Below, piece by piece: positions 26,233-34,333 of a stretch of DNA of 64,000 nucleotides; the stretch's first letter is position 1, and every line of letters starts with the position of its first letter. The stretch is from positions 62,001 through 126,000 of the forward strand of contig JAMLIN010000001.1 of assembly GCA_023954135.1 (NCBI GenBank), read 5' to 3'. The translations under genes were made by a program, and so were the position numbers. Origin of the DNA: Burkholderiaceae bacterium (GTDB lineage Bacteria; Pseudomonadota; Gammaproteobacteria; Burkholderiales; Burkholderiaceae_E). The notes under the pieces were generated by a model. That model made no database searches. It was not told the origin of the DNA and saw only the letters and a list, made by a program, of their open reading frames with translations.

Positions 26233-27950
26233 GACGATGCACTCCCCGATGATCCGTGCGCGCCGACCCCACCCGGCAGCGCGAGCTCGCGCGCGGCGCG
26301 CGCGGACAGCACGACGGTGAGCCGCATCGACGCGCGGGTCATGCCGACGAAGAGCTTGCGCGCCTCGATCGCGCCGAAGGACTCGAAGTCGACTTCGGTG
26401 AGGATCACGCAGGGCGCGCTCTGGCCCTTGAAACGATAGACCGAATCGATCAGCAGATCCCCCTCGCGGTACTCGGGATTGCCGAAAATATCGTAACGAC
26501 CCGCGAACGCCTGCAGGCGATGCGGACCGAGCATCCCCGCGCCCAGCAATTGCGAGCGGCCGCGACCGGACCAGGTGACGAGGACGATGTCCTGCTTGCG
26601 GAATCCCGCGCGCAGCGCGCCGGTGATCGCGCGCTTGGTCGCATCGAGCATCCCCTCGGCGTCCTCGTAGGCGAGGTATTCCACTTCGGAGCCGTCGATC
26701 GGGCTCTCTGCCTGCAGGCCCGGCACCGCGTCGTCGCCGAGCAGCACGCGCAGGGCGCGCACGACGCTGCGCGGGCTGCGGTAGTTGGCCGGCGCATGCA
26801 TCACCGTCCAGCCCTCGGCCTCGAAGGGTTCGCGGCCATAGAGGTTCTGCATCGGATCCTCCAGCCAGTAGATGCGCGCATCGGGGCGATCGCCGACCAG
26901 GCGGAACAGGTCCTCGCGCCAGGCGGCGAGAAAGTCCTGGCCCTCATCGACGATCAGGTCGTCGACGGTCTCGCGCGGATCGACGGGCAGCGCCGCCGCC
27001 TCCCGCTCCATCCGGGCGAAGCTGTCGGGCCCGCCATACTCGATCGTGTGGCCGGCGTTCCGGAGCCGGCGCTCGCACCACTGGTGATAGGTGAACACCC
27101 GGGAGGGATCCGGCGCGATCTCGCGCAGGTGATCGGCCAGCGGCCGGTTGAAGCAGACATAGAGGGGCCGCCGTCCGTCGCGGGCGGCATCCTCCAGCAA
27201 TGCGTAGGCGAGCTGGGTCTTGCCGCTGCCGGCCGTCCCGATCACCCGCAGGCGCAGCGCCCGCGCCTCGAGCCTGCGCGCCCAGGTCGCCAGTCCGCCC
27301 GAGAGGCGGGTGACGAGGGCTTCGGCACGCGAGAGCAGCGCGCTCACGTCGGGCACCAGCTCGAGCTCGTTGGCGAAGAAGCGCCGCAGCCGCGCCACCA
27401 GCTCGGGACGCTCGGGCTCGGCCAGCGGCAGGTCGCCGGGCTCGTCGCGCCGCCCCAGCTGGAGCAGCTCGCGCACCCGGCGCGCGATGCCGTCGGCGGC
27501 GCGCGAATCGACGATCTGGGCGGGGTCGAGGCCGGCGCTGCCCGGTTCGCGCACGGCGTAGTCCGGGCAATGGAGCAGGTAGTCGATCGCGGGCAGCTCG
27601 CCGCCGGTGACCGGCGCAAGGCGCTTGCGCAGGGCGTCGATCGTGCGGTCGAGCTCGAGCCGGATATTGCGGCGTCCACCGACATGCCGCTTCATGAGGC
27701 CTTCGGCGGTCTCGTCGAGAAAGCCGGTCTTCTGCTCGATCAGCAGCAGCCGCCCGGACGGCGCGATGACGACGAAGTCGATCTCGCCGATCGCAGCGAA
27801 GCCGCGCTCGACCCGGGTCCAGTGGACCCCGTGGAAGACCGTCACCGAGTCGGGCAGCCCGGCCTCGAGCCGGCCGAGCGTCTCGAGCTCGCGGGCCGCC
27901 GCGCCGGTCGCCTCGACCGCCCGCCAGTCGCTCGGGAGGATCTTCGCCAT
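26229..27950 (-). CDS. NERD nuclease domain fused to SF1 DNA helicase
   Basis: A 573-residue protein. The N-terminal NERD domain (about residues 10-130) belongs to the restriction-endonuclease-like fold, with IGEIDFVVI supplying Asp and IEQKTG the ExK-type pair. A superfamily 1 helicase follows: Walker A IGTAGSGKTQLAY (about 237-249), Walker B LIVDEGQDF (about 337-345), motif V region YRFKGQSAPCVIL and motif VI LFVGMTRAS. The ATG at 27950 fits the family N-terminus; a much longer open frame upstream is antisense to three other genes. It is overlapped at its end by terB and probably forms a two-gene unit with it. Confidence 0.88.
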   Translation of the reverse strand: MAKILPSDWRAVEATGAAARELETLGRLEAGLPDSVTVFHGVHWTRVERGFAAIGEIDFVVIAPSGRLLLIEQKTGFLDETAEGLMKRHVGGRRNIRLELDRTIDALRKRLAPVTGGELPAIDYLLHCPDYAVREPGSAGLDPAQIVDSRAADGIARRVRELLQLGRRDEPGDLPLAEPERPELVARLRRFFANELELVPDVSALLSRAEALVTRLSGGLATWARRLEARALRLRVIGTAGSGKTQLAYALLEDAARDGRRPLYVCFNRPLADHLREIAPDPSRVFTYHQWCERRLRNAGHTIEYGGPDSFARMEREAAALPVDPRETVDDLIVDEGQDFLAAWREDLFRLVGDRPDARIYWLEDPMQNLYGREPFEAEGWTVMHAPANYRSPRSVVRALRVLLGDDAVPGLQAESPIDGSEVEYLAYEDAEGMLDATKRAITGALRAGFRKQDIVLVTWSGRGRSQLLGAGMLGPHRLQAFAGRYDIFGNPEYREGDLLIDSVYRFKGQSAPCVILTEVDFESFGAIEARKLFVGMTRASMRLTVVLSARAARELALPGGVGAHGSSGSASS

Positions 27951-27961
27951 GACCGCCGACC

Positions 27962-28894
27962 CTAGCCGGATGCCCGCGCGACCCGGGCCTCGTAGCGCGC
28001 CACCGCGGCCACCGCGACCACGATCACGGCGCCGCCGACCAGGGCGGTCGGCGCGGGCATGTTGCCGAACATCAGGAAGCCCAGCATGGACGACCAGATG
28101 AGATCGAGGAAGCGCACCGACTGCAGGGCGGAGATGTCGACCTTCTCCATCGCCCGGTTGATGCAGTAGTGCGCGGTGCTGCCGAGCAGGCCGGCGAACA
28201 GGAAGATCGTCCACTGCCGCAAGGTCGGCGGTTCCCAGACCGCCAGCGCCAGCGGCAGCGAGAGGATCGACACCGTCAGCGCCTGCCAGACCACCAGCAC
28301 GGAGCTGCGATCGCGGCGGGTGAGCACCTTGGCGAGCAGGAACGAGGTGGCGAAGGCCGGGGAGGCAGCCAGCATCACCAGGCTCCAGTAGCCGCCGCCA
28401 CCGAAGCCGCCGAGGTGCGGCAACAGCACCACCAGCACGCCGCCGAAGCCCACGAGGGTGGCCAGCCAGCGTGCACGGGTCACCTTCTCCCCGAGGAAAA
28501 GCGCCGCGCCGAGCAGGATGAACAAGGGGGTGGTGAAGCCGATCGCGGTGGAGTCGGCCAGCGGCAGGTGCGGCAGCGCGAGGAAGAAGAGCAGCGTCGC
28601 GACGGTGTGCGCCAGGCCACGAAGCCACTGTCCGCGCATGTCCTTGGGCCAGTAGCTGCGCCAGCCGCTCTGGCGGATGCCGACCGCGATGACCGGCAGC
28701 ATGACGATCAGGCCGAACAGCGCGCGCAGGAACTGCGCCTGCATCGAGTGCAGTTCCAGCGCCATCAGGCGCATCACCGCATTCATCGTCTGCAGCGCCA
28801 TGCCGCTGGCAACCGCCCAGAGCAGCGCGAAGATCAGGCGGGACGCCGGCAAGTCGCCTGGCGCCGGAATTTTCCGGGTGACGGGATCGGACAC
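27962..28894 (-). CDS. EamA-family (DMT) transporter
   Basis: A 310-residue inner-membrane protein with ten hydrophobic helices in two EamA repeats (about 20-150 and 165-300), typical of drug/metabolite exporters. The conserved end-of-repeat segment LFLGEKVTRARWLATLVGFGGVLVV is present in the first half. It probably starts at GTG 28894. The transported compound cannot be told. It lies 11 bp upstream of the NERD-helicase gene on the same strand, so the three genes to terB may share a transcript, and it is divergent from the DUF3014 gene. Confidence 0.87.
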   Translation of the reverse strand: MSDPVTRKIPAPGDLPASRLIFALLWAVASGMALQTMNAVMRLMALELHSMQAQFLRALFGLIVMLPVIAVGIRQSGWRSYWPKDMRGQWLRGLAHTVATLLFFLALPHLPLADSTAIGFTTPLFILLGAALFLGEKVTRARWLATLVGFGGVLVVLLPHLGGFGGGGYWSLVMLAASPAFATSFLLAKVLTRRDRSSVLVVWQALTVSILSLPLALAVWEPPTLRQWTIFLFAGLLGSTAHYCINRAMEKVDISALQSVRFLDLIWSSMLGFLMFGNMPAPTALVGGAVIVVAVAAVARYEARVARASG

Positions 28895-29021
28895 CCGGCG
28901 AGTATATGCGGGCGCCGCGATTCGGGCCGGACGAACCGGCGCGCGCAGACGGACTGCGGAAGACGCGGTTTCCGCTGCCGCTACGCTCGTGTAATCTCAG
29001 CGCAGTCCCGGAGCCCGATCG

Positions 29022-29969
29022 ATGACCCCCCTGCGCCCCCCTTCCTCCAGCGGAACCCCCTGGTGGCTGATCGCCATCGTCGTGGCGATCATCGTCGCCC
29101 TGTTCATCGCCTGGCGCACGGGCGTCTTCGGCGGCAGCGGCGAGATCATCCCGAGCCGACCGGGGGCGGTGCCCGGCGCGAGCGCGCCCGATACGCCGGC
29201 CTCGCCATCGACCGGGACCGACACGGCGCCCATCCCGGTTCCGCCGGCGCCGGGCGTGCCGCCGGACGACGGATCGCAGGCGCCGCAGGCCGAGCAGGAA
29301 GCCCGGGCGGCCGCGCGCGAGGGTCCGCGCTATCCGGTGCCCGCCCTCGACGAGCAGGCCCGCCGCAACGCGCCCCTGCCCGAGCCGGGCATCGCGAGCG
29401 ACCCGCCGCTGGCCGCCGCCCTGACGGCCTTCGGCGACCGCGGCACGCTCACCGAGTTCTTCAACCTGCAGGACATCGCCCGCCGCTTCGTGATCACCGT
29501 CGACAACCTGCCGCGCGAGATCGTGCCTTCCCAGGCAAGCGCGGTGCGACGGATTCCCGGTCCGCTCGCGGTCCAGCCCGTCGAGGGCGGCTTCGAGCTG
29601 CAGAGCGACAACGCGCTGCGCTACCAGGCGTTCCTGCGCTTTGCCGAATCGATCGACCCCGGCACCGTGACGCGGCTCTATGTCCGCTTCTATCCGCTGC
29701 TCCAGTACGAGTACCAGCAGATGGGCTTCCCGGACGGGCACTTCAACGACCGGGTGGTCGCCGCGATCGACGACATGCTGGCGGCTCCGACGCCACGCGG
29801 CCCGATCAGGCTGATGCAGCCCAAGGTGCTCTACCGCTTCGCCGATCCCGCTCTCGAATCGCTCTCCGCCGGCCAGAAGATCATGGTCCGGATCGGGCCC
29901 GACAACGCCCGTCGGCTGCGCGCCGTACTGCTGCGCCTGCGCGACGAACTCACGACCCTCGGCAAGTAG
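29022..29969 (+). CDS. DUF3014 membrane-anchored protein
   Basis: A 315-residue protein. One N-terminal membrane helix (WWLIAIVVAIIVALFIAW, about 14-31) is followed by a proline/alanine-rich linker to about residue 85 and a conserved DUF3014 domain in the periplasm (FFNLQDIARRFVITVDNLPR, YVRFYPLLQYEYQQMGFP). Function unknown. It is followed after 49 bp by nudC on the same strand. Confidence 0.85.
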   Translation: MTPLRPPSSSGTPWWLIAIVVAIIVALFIAWRTGVFGGSGEIIPSRPGAVPGASAPDTPASPSTGTDTAPIPVPPAPGVPPDDGSQAPQAEQEARAAAREGPRYPVPALDEQARRNAPLPEPGIASDPPLAAALTAFGDRGTLTEFFNLQDIARRFVITVDNLPREIVPSQASAVRRIPGPLAVQPVEGGFELQSDNALRYQAFLRFAESIDPGTVTRLYVRFYPLLQYEYQQMGFPDGHFNDRVVAAIDDMLAAPTPRGPIRLMQPKVLYRFADPALESLSAGQKIMVRIGPDNARRLRAVLLRLRDELTTLGK

Positions 29970-30018
29970 GCGCCCCGGGGTATCCGACCCTTGCCGAACC
30001 CACGATGAAGCCAACGCG

Positions 30019-30852
30019 ATGCTGCTGACACCCAAGGGATTCGAACCGCGCCTGGACCTCTCGCTCGACGATGACGCCATCGTCCATCTCTTCGTGCGCG
30101 ACCGGCTGGTCCACAGCCTCGACGACACCGGTGCGATGCGCTGGGCGCAATACCGGGCCATGGGCTTTTCCGCCGAGCGGGTGCATTCGGTGGGCAGCTA
30201 CGGGGGCCAGGCCCACGTGGCGGTCGCCCTGTCCGACGACTTCCCGACCGACATGCTGCCGCCGGGCTGGAAGGCCGCGGGGCTGCGCCAATGGTTCGGC
30301 ATGCTCGACGAGCCGACCCTGTCGCTCGCGATGCGGGCGGTGCAGATCGTCGACTGGGACCGGCTGCACCGCTTCTGCGGCGCATGCGGCACGCCGACCG
30401 AGCTGCAGACAGGCGAACGCTCGCGCCGCTGCCGGGGCTGCGGCCTCATCGTGTATCCGCGGATCTCGCCGGCGATGATGGTGCTGGTCACCCGCGGCCG
30501 GCAACTGCTGCTCGGGCGCGGCCTGAACTTCGGCGCCAACATGTACAGCGCGCTCGCCGGCTTCCTGGAGGCCGGCGAGACGATCGAGGAAGCCGTGCAG
30601 CGCGAAGTGCGCGAGGAAGTCGGGATCGAGGTCGACCGGCTGCGCTACTTCGGCAGCCAGAGCTGGCCCTTCCCGAACTCCCTGATGATCGCGTTTCGCG
30701 CCGAGTACGTCAGCGGCGAGCTACGGCCGGATCCGGCCGAGCTGGCCGATGCGCGCTGGTTCGATCCCGAGGATCTGCCGAAGCTGCCGGGCCGCTTCAG
30801 CATCGCGCGCGAGCTCATCGACGACTTCCTGCAGGAACTGCGGGGAAGTTGA
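30019..30852 (+). CDS. nudC: NADH pyrophosphatase / NAD-cap RNA hydrolase NudC
   Basis: A 277-residue Nudix hydrolase that splits NAD(H) to NMN(H) and AMP and removes the NAD cap from RNA. The zinc ribbon (FCGACG and CRGCG, about 117-137) precedes the Nudix box GFLEAGETIEEAVQREVREE. The NudC-specific SQSWPFPNSLM follows it (SQPWPFPxS in most members). Length and domain order are standard. It converges on the BON gene across a MITE-like intergenic element. Confidence 0.94.
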   Translation: MLLTPKGFEPRLDLSLDDDAIVHLFVRDRLVHSLDDTGAMRWAQYRAMGFSAERVHSVGSYGGQAHVAVALSDDFPTDMLPPGWKAAGLRQWFGMLDEPTLSLAMRAVQIVDWDRLHRFCGACGTPTELQTGERSRRCRGCGLIVYPRISPAMMVLVTRGRQLLLGRGLNFGANMYSALAGFLEAGETIEEAVQREVREEVGIEVDRLRYFGSQSWPFPNSLMIAFRAEYVSGELRPDPAELADARWFDPEDLPKLPGRFSIARELIDDFLQELRGS

Positions 30853-30872
30853 ACCAGGCCCGCAGGGGCCGC

Positions 30873-31033
30873 AGAACCTGTGAACGGACCGGACGCGCCC
30901 GAGCGGTGCGCCAGGGGGGTTCCGATCGAGGCGCAAAGCGCAGCCATGTCGGGTGACATGGCGAGCATTTGCAACGAAGAGCGGGGCCGGCCTGGCGTGA
31001 CGAGCGGGTGTGGCTGGTTCGTTCGCAGGTTCT
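30873..31033. mobile_element. MITE-like element 2 with 18-bp terminal inverted repeats
   Basis: The 161-bp segment fills most of the nudC-BON gap. Its ends are inverted repeats: AGAACCTGTGAACGGACC at 30873-30890 and the reverse complement of AGAACCTGCGAACGAACC at 31016-31033 (16 of 18 match). Its centre (30930-30975) is a hairpin nearly identical, in reverse orientation, to the centre of the element that interrupts lysR. No target duplication is evident and no transposase is encoded, so it is best read as a non-autonomous, possibly old, element. The right end abuts the BON stop codon. Confidence 0.6.
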
Positions 31034-31498
31034 TTAGCTTCCGATCACCTTCAGCCGGTTCTCGACGGACAGAACGCCCTCGACGGCCTGGGCGAGCTGC
31101 TCGATGCGCATCGACTGCTCGGCGGTCGGCACCTCGCCTTCGAGGACCACCCGGCCATCGTTGGTATCGACGTCGATCGCGAGGCTGCGCACGTCGTCCT
31201 CGGCCACCAGCGCGGATTTCACCTTGGCGGTGATCGCCGCGTCGCCGGCTGCGCCTTGCGCGCTGTCGACCGCGGACTGGGCCCGATCGCCGACCGACGG
31301 GCGGGGATCGGCCTGCGTGGTGGGCGGTGGCGGCGTCGTGCCGGGCACCGCCCCGACCGGCCCGGCGCGTTCGCCGGCGGTGGTATCGCCCGGGCCCGCC
31401 GCGCGGTCCGCGCCCTCCTGATTACAGGCGGCGAGCGCCATGGCCGCCGAAACGGCCGCGGCGATCAGCGTGTGTCTTTTCAGTTGTTCGATCTGCAT
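31034..31498 (-). CDS. BON-domain lipoprotein
   Basis: A 154-residue envelope protein. The signal peptide ends in a lipobox (MALAAC, Cys at about 25), followed by a Pro/Thr/Gly-rich linker and a single BON domain (about 85-152; ALVAEDDVRSLAIDVDTNDG, VVLEGEVPT, VLSVENRLKV). BON domains bind membranes or phospholipids and occur in osmotic-stress proteins such as OsmY. The gene lies 5 bp behind a small hydrophilic gene whose stop overlaps this gene's AAGGAG ribosome site. Confidence 0.88.
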   Translation of the reverse strand: MQIEQLKRHTLIAAAVSAAMALAACNQEGADRAAGPGDTTAGERAGPVGAVPGTTPPPPTTQADPRPSVGDRAQSAVDSAQGAAGDAAITAKVKSALVAEDDVRSLAIDVDTNDGRVVLEGEVPTAEQSMRIEQLAQAVEGVLSVENRLKVIGS

Positions 31499-31503
31499 GG
31501 CTA

Positions 31504-31815
31504 TTACTCCTTGACTGGATTCGGTACCGGGCGTGTGTTTCCCGAAGCTTCCTCACTGGCTGGCTTGCCCTCGGCGTCCTGACGCCCGCCCCTGGCCCGG
31601 GCGTCCTCCCGCTGTGCCCGTTCGATGATCTCCCGGGCACTGCCCCGCAGGTCCGTGTCGGTCCGGCCGGCGGCCAGGTCGTCATAGGCTCGCCGCCCGC
31701 TCGCGCGGTCGGCGCCAGGCGCCATCGCACCGGTCGATTCATCGCGTTCGTGCGGCCCCTTGAGCGGCTTGTCGCCGACCTTCGGATTCACGTCCTCGCG
31801 GGTCGAGCGGGTCAT
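31504..31815 (-). CDS. Small hydrophilic hypothetical protein
   Basis: A 103-residue protein, highly charged and without cysteine or hydrophobic stretches (MTRSTREDVNPKVGDKP at the start, ARARGGRQDAEGKPASEE near the end), probably disordered. Third codon positions are mostly G or C, as in its neighbours, which supports real coding. No family was recognised. It is directly upstream of the BON lipoprotein gene and probably translationally coupled to it. The start at 31815 overlaps the stop of a 17-codon leader frame that has the stronger ribosome site. Confidence 0.5.
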   Translation of the reverse strand: MTRSTREDVNPKVGDKPLKGPHERDESTGAMAPGADRASGRRAYDDLAAGRTDTDLRGSAREIIERAQREDARARGGRQDAEGKPASEEASGNTRPVPNPVKE

Positions 31816-31865
31816 GTCGCCGCCCGGACCGGGACCTCTGTCCCGCTGATCGAGCCGTCGTGCAT
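31812..31865 (-). CDS. Possible 17-residue leader peptide
   Basis: ATG at 31865 is preceded by a near-perfect AAAGGAGT ribosome site 5 nt away. It opens a 17-codon frame (MHDGSISGTEVPVRAAT) that ends in TGA overlapping the ATG of the next small gene (ATGA). The layout suggests translational coupling; alternatively the two frames are one gene split by a sequence error. Confidence 0.35.
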   Translation of the reverse strand: MHDGSISGTEVPVRAAT

Positions 31866-31982
31866 AGCGGACTCCTTTGCTGCGGACCGACGTCGTGCCG
31901 GCCACTCCGTGACGCTGCAGCATCCATGCCCGTCGCCCGCGCAAACCTGGACGCACCCGCGAACCGCGTATCATCCGGAGTC

Positions 31983-32212
31983 GATTCGGGTTCCCGCCTT
32001 CGACGGCGGGTGAAAAGGGAAACAGGGCGCGCGGCCACCTCACCGCGCCAACCTGTGCTGCCCCCGCAACGGTACGCCGGTGTGGGTGTTCCATGAGCGA
32101 CGGCTCAGGACCTGTGGACGGTTCGTTCACAGGTTCTCAGACCGTCCCGGCCACTGCGCACGACGCGGGAAGGCGGAACACCAGGACCGGCCAGCCCGGA
32201 GACCTGCCCGCA
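31983..32212 (+). ncRNA. Cobalamin riboswitch
   Basis: All hallmark parts of the adenosylcobalamin riboswitch appear in order: GGTTCCCGCC and the partner GGCGGGTGAAAAGGGAA (31990-32021), GCTGCCCCCGCAACGGT (near 32057-32073), GGGAAGGCGGAACACCAGGA and the B12 box AGCCCGGAGACCTGCC (32193-32208). A 13-bp hairpin at 32107-32137 fills the variable arm. It lies about 130 bp upstream of the btuB start, so B12 should shut off the whole btu operon. A possible -10 box TATCAT is at 31969-31974, with no good -35. Confidence 0.93.
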
Positions 32213-32341
32213 TCACCAGGGACGATCGCGGGCGGCGAGGACTTCCGGGCGTGGCCATGCGCGGACGCCCTCGGTTCGATCCGTTCGCTTCGTCGATACC
32301 GATACGCCTGCGGGAAGGCAGGCCGAACAGGGAAGCGAACG

Positions 32342-34246
32342 ATGCAACTCGAACCATCCGCAGGTCGCCGGCCGAGGCCGCGCGACAGATTCCGTCACAC
32401 CACCACACCCTTGCTGAGCCTGTCACTGGCGCTGTCGCCATGCCTCGCGCCAGTCGCAGCAGCCCAGGACGCATCCACCCGACAACTCCAGCCGGTCGTG
32501 GTGAGCGCCAGCGGCTTCGCGCAATCGCTGGCCGACGCGATCCCCAACACCACGGTGCACACCCGCGAGGACATCGCGCGCTCGGGGCATGTCGATCTCC
32601 CCGGTCTGCTCGCGGGCGCCGCCGGGATCGACCTGGTGCGCAGCGGCGGCGCCGGCGGCCTGACGTCGACCTTCATGCGCGGCGCGGAGGCGCGCCAGAT
32701 GCTGGTGCTGATCGACGGCGTGCGCATCGAATCGGGCACCACCGGCACCGCGCGGATCGAGAACCTGATGCTCGACCAGGTCGAGCGCGTCGAAGTGGTC
32801 CACGGCAACGTCTCGGCGCTCTACGGCTCGGCCGCCGTCGGCGGCGTGGTGCAGATCCTCACCCGGCGCGGCGAGGGCCCGCCGCGCGGCAATGCATCGA
32901 TCGGCTTCGGCTCGCGCGGCGAGGAGCGGGCATCGGTCGGCTCTTCGGGCGTGTTCGGCGTCGACGGCGCCAGCAACTATTCACTGCAGGCGAGCCGCCA
33001 TCGCACCGATGGCCGGTCGTCGATCGACACCCGCCTGCTGCCCACGGCCGATCCCGACAACGACGGCTTTCGCAACACCAGCTTCACAGGCTCGCTCGGC
33101 CACCGGCTGTCGGCGCGCCACCGCATCGGCGGCAGCATCTACTGGAGCGAATCGCAGGTCGAGCTCGATGATTCCTTCATGGTCGGCCCCGGCCGGGTGG
33201 AGATGCAGGATTCCCGGCTGACGGTCGCCTCCGCCTGGTGGGAAGCCCGCCCCACGACCCAGTGGCGCTCGAACCTGCGCGCGAGCGTGGTCGACGAGCG
33301 GTCCCGCACCCGCTACGCCTCGGGTGACGTGAGTCCGTTCGACACCCGCCGCAACGAGGTCGAATGGCGCAACGAGCTCGCCCTCGGCCCCGGCATGGCC
33401 AGCTTCGGGCTGGCCACCGCGCACGAGCGGATCGCGACGAGCGTCACCTACGATCGCGAGCGCCGCACCAGCCGCAGCGCCTTCGCCGGCTACGCCCTGA
33501 AGGCCGGCCCGCACCAAGCCGAGCTGGCGTTGCGCTACGACGACTATTCGGATGTCGGCGACGCCACCACCGGCTCGATCGGCTACGGCTATTCGGTCGA
33601 CGAGCACTGGAAACTGCTCGGACGGGTCGCGACGGCGTTCAATGCGCCCACCTTCAACCATCTCTTCTATCCCGGCTTCAGCAATCCCGACCTCGATCCG
33701 GAACGCGCCCGCTCGATCGAGCTCGGCATCCAGTACCAGCGCGAAGCCACTCGCTTGCGAGCGACCGTGTTCCGCACCCGATACAGCGACATGATCGATT
33801 CCCCGCCGCCGACGTTCCTGCCGCTCAATGTAGCGAGCACCCAGGTGCAGGGGCTCGAGCTGACGGCGAGCGGCATCGTCTCCGGCTGGCGCATCGCGGC
33901 CAACGCGACCTTCCAGTCGCCGACCAACCGCCAGACGGGAGAAACCCTGCTGCGCCGTGCCAAGCGTTTCGGCGCTCTCGACGTGTCGCGCCGCTTCGGC
34001 GCCTGGGACGCCGGCGCCGATCTCGCCTGGGGCGGCTCGCGGCGCGATTTCCATATCGAGACCTTCATGCCGGTCATGCTCGAGAGCCGGGCCCGCCTCG
34101 GGCTGCGCCTGCAGCGGGAGATATTCACCGACACGAGCATCGTGATGCGCCTGGACAACGTCACCGACGACGACACCCCGACGGCGCACGGCTACATCGC
34201 GCCGGGCCGCGCCTTCTTCGTGATGCTGCGCTGGCAGCCGTCCTAG
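32342..34246 (+). CDS. btuB: TonB-dependent vitamin B12 outer-membrane receptor
   Basis: A 634-residue outer-membrane transporter. The signal peptide (PLLSLSLALSPCLAPVAAAQ) is followed by a TonB box (QPVVVSAS), a plug domain (about 55-165, LIDGVRIESGTTGTARIENL) and a 22-strand barrel that ends in the usual aromatic-terminated strand (FFVMLRWQPS). The upstream cobalamin riboswitch and the btuCDF genes downstream identify the ligand as cobalamin or another corrinoid. The ATG at 32342 is used because the open frame continues upstream only through the riboswitch. Confidence 0.93.
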   Translation: MQLEPSAGRRPRPRDRFRHTTTPLLSLSLALSPCLAPVAAAQDASTRQLQPVVVSASGFAQSLADAIPNTTVHTREDIARSGHVDLPGLLAGAAGIDLVRSGGAGGLTSTFMRGAEARQMLVLIDGVRIESGTTGTARIENLMLDQVERVEVVHGNVSALYGSAAVGGVVQILTRRGEGPPRGNASIGFGSRGEERASVGSSGVFGVDGASNYSLQASRHRTDGRSSIDTRLLPTADPDNDGFRNTSFTGSLGHRLSARHRIGGSIYWSESQVELDDSFMVGPGRVEMQDSRLTVASAWWEARPTTQWRSNLRASVVDERSRTRYASGDVSPFDTRRNEVEWRNELALGPGMASFGLATAHERIATSVTYDRERRTSRSAFAGYALKAGPHQAELALRYDDYSDVGDATTGSIGYGYSVDEHWKLLGRVATAFNAPTFNHLFYPGFSNPDLDPERARSIELGIQYQREATRLRATVFRTRYSDMIDSPPPTFLPLNVASTQVQGLELTASGIVSGWRIAANATFQSPTNRQTGETLLRRAKRFGALDVSRRFGAWDAGADLAWGGSRRDFHIETFMPVMLESRARLGLRLQREIFTDTSIVMRLDNVTDDDTPTAHGYIAPGRAFFVMLRWQPS

Positions 34247-34252
34247 AGATAT

Positions 34253-34332
34253 GAAACGGCCCCCACGCTCGCAATCGCTCGCTGCCCCCCGAGGGGGCGC
34301 TCAGTGGCTTCGGGCGGCCGGGCGCCACTGAG
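34253..34332. repeat. Burkholderiales-type G/C repeat between btuB and btuC
   Basis: The gap contains GAAACGGCCCCCACGCTCGC, a GCCCCC/GGGGGC hairpin and a second hairpin with arms CTCAGTGGC (34300-34308) and GCCACTGAG (34324-34332). The wording GGCCCCCACGCTCGC...CGAGGGGG recurs in intergenic regions of many Burkholderiales as far as I recall. It covers the region where the btuC ribosome site should be and so may reduce or modulate btuC translation. Confidence 0.55.
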
Positions 34333-34333
34333 G

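Noticed and set aside
26229-30161. 1310-residue minus-strand protein ending in the NERD-helicase
   Set aside because: Only the last 573 codons are real. The upstream part is antisense to DUF3014 and nudC or a shadow of the EamA gene and is arginine/proline-rich.
32093-32341. N-terminal extension of BtuB
   Set aside because: The 83 extra codons translate the cobalamin riboswitch; the signal peptide begins after the ATG at 32342.
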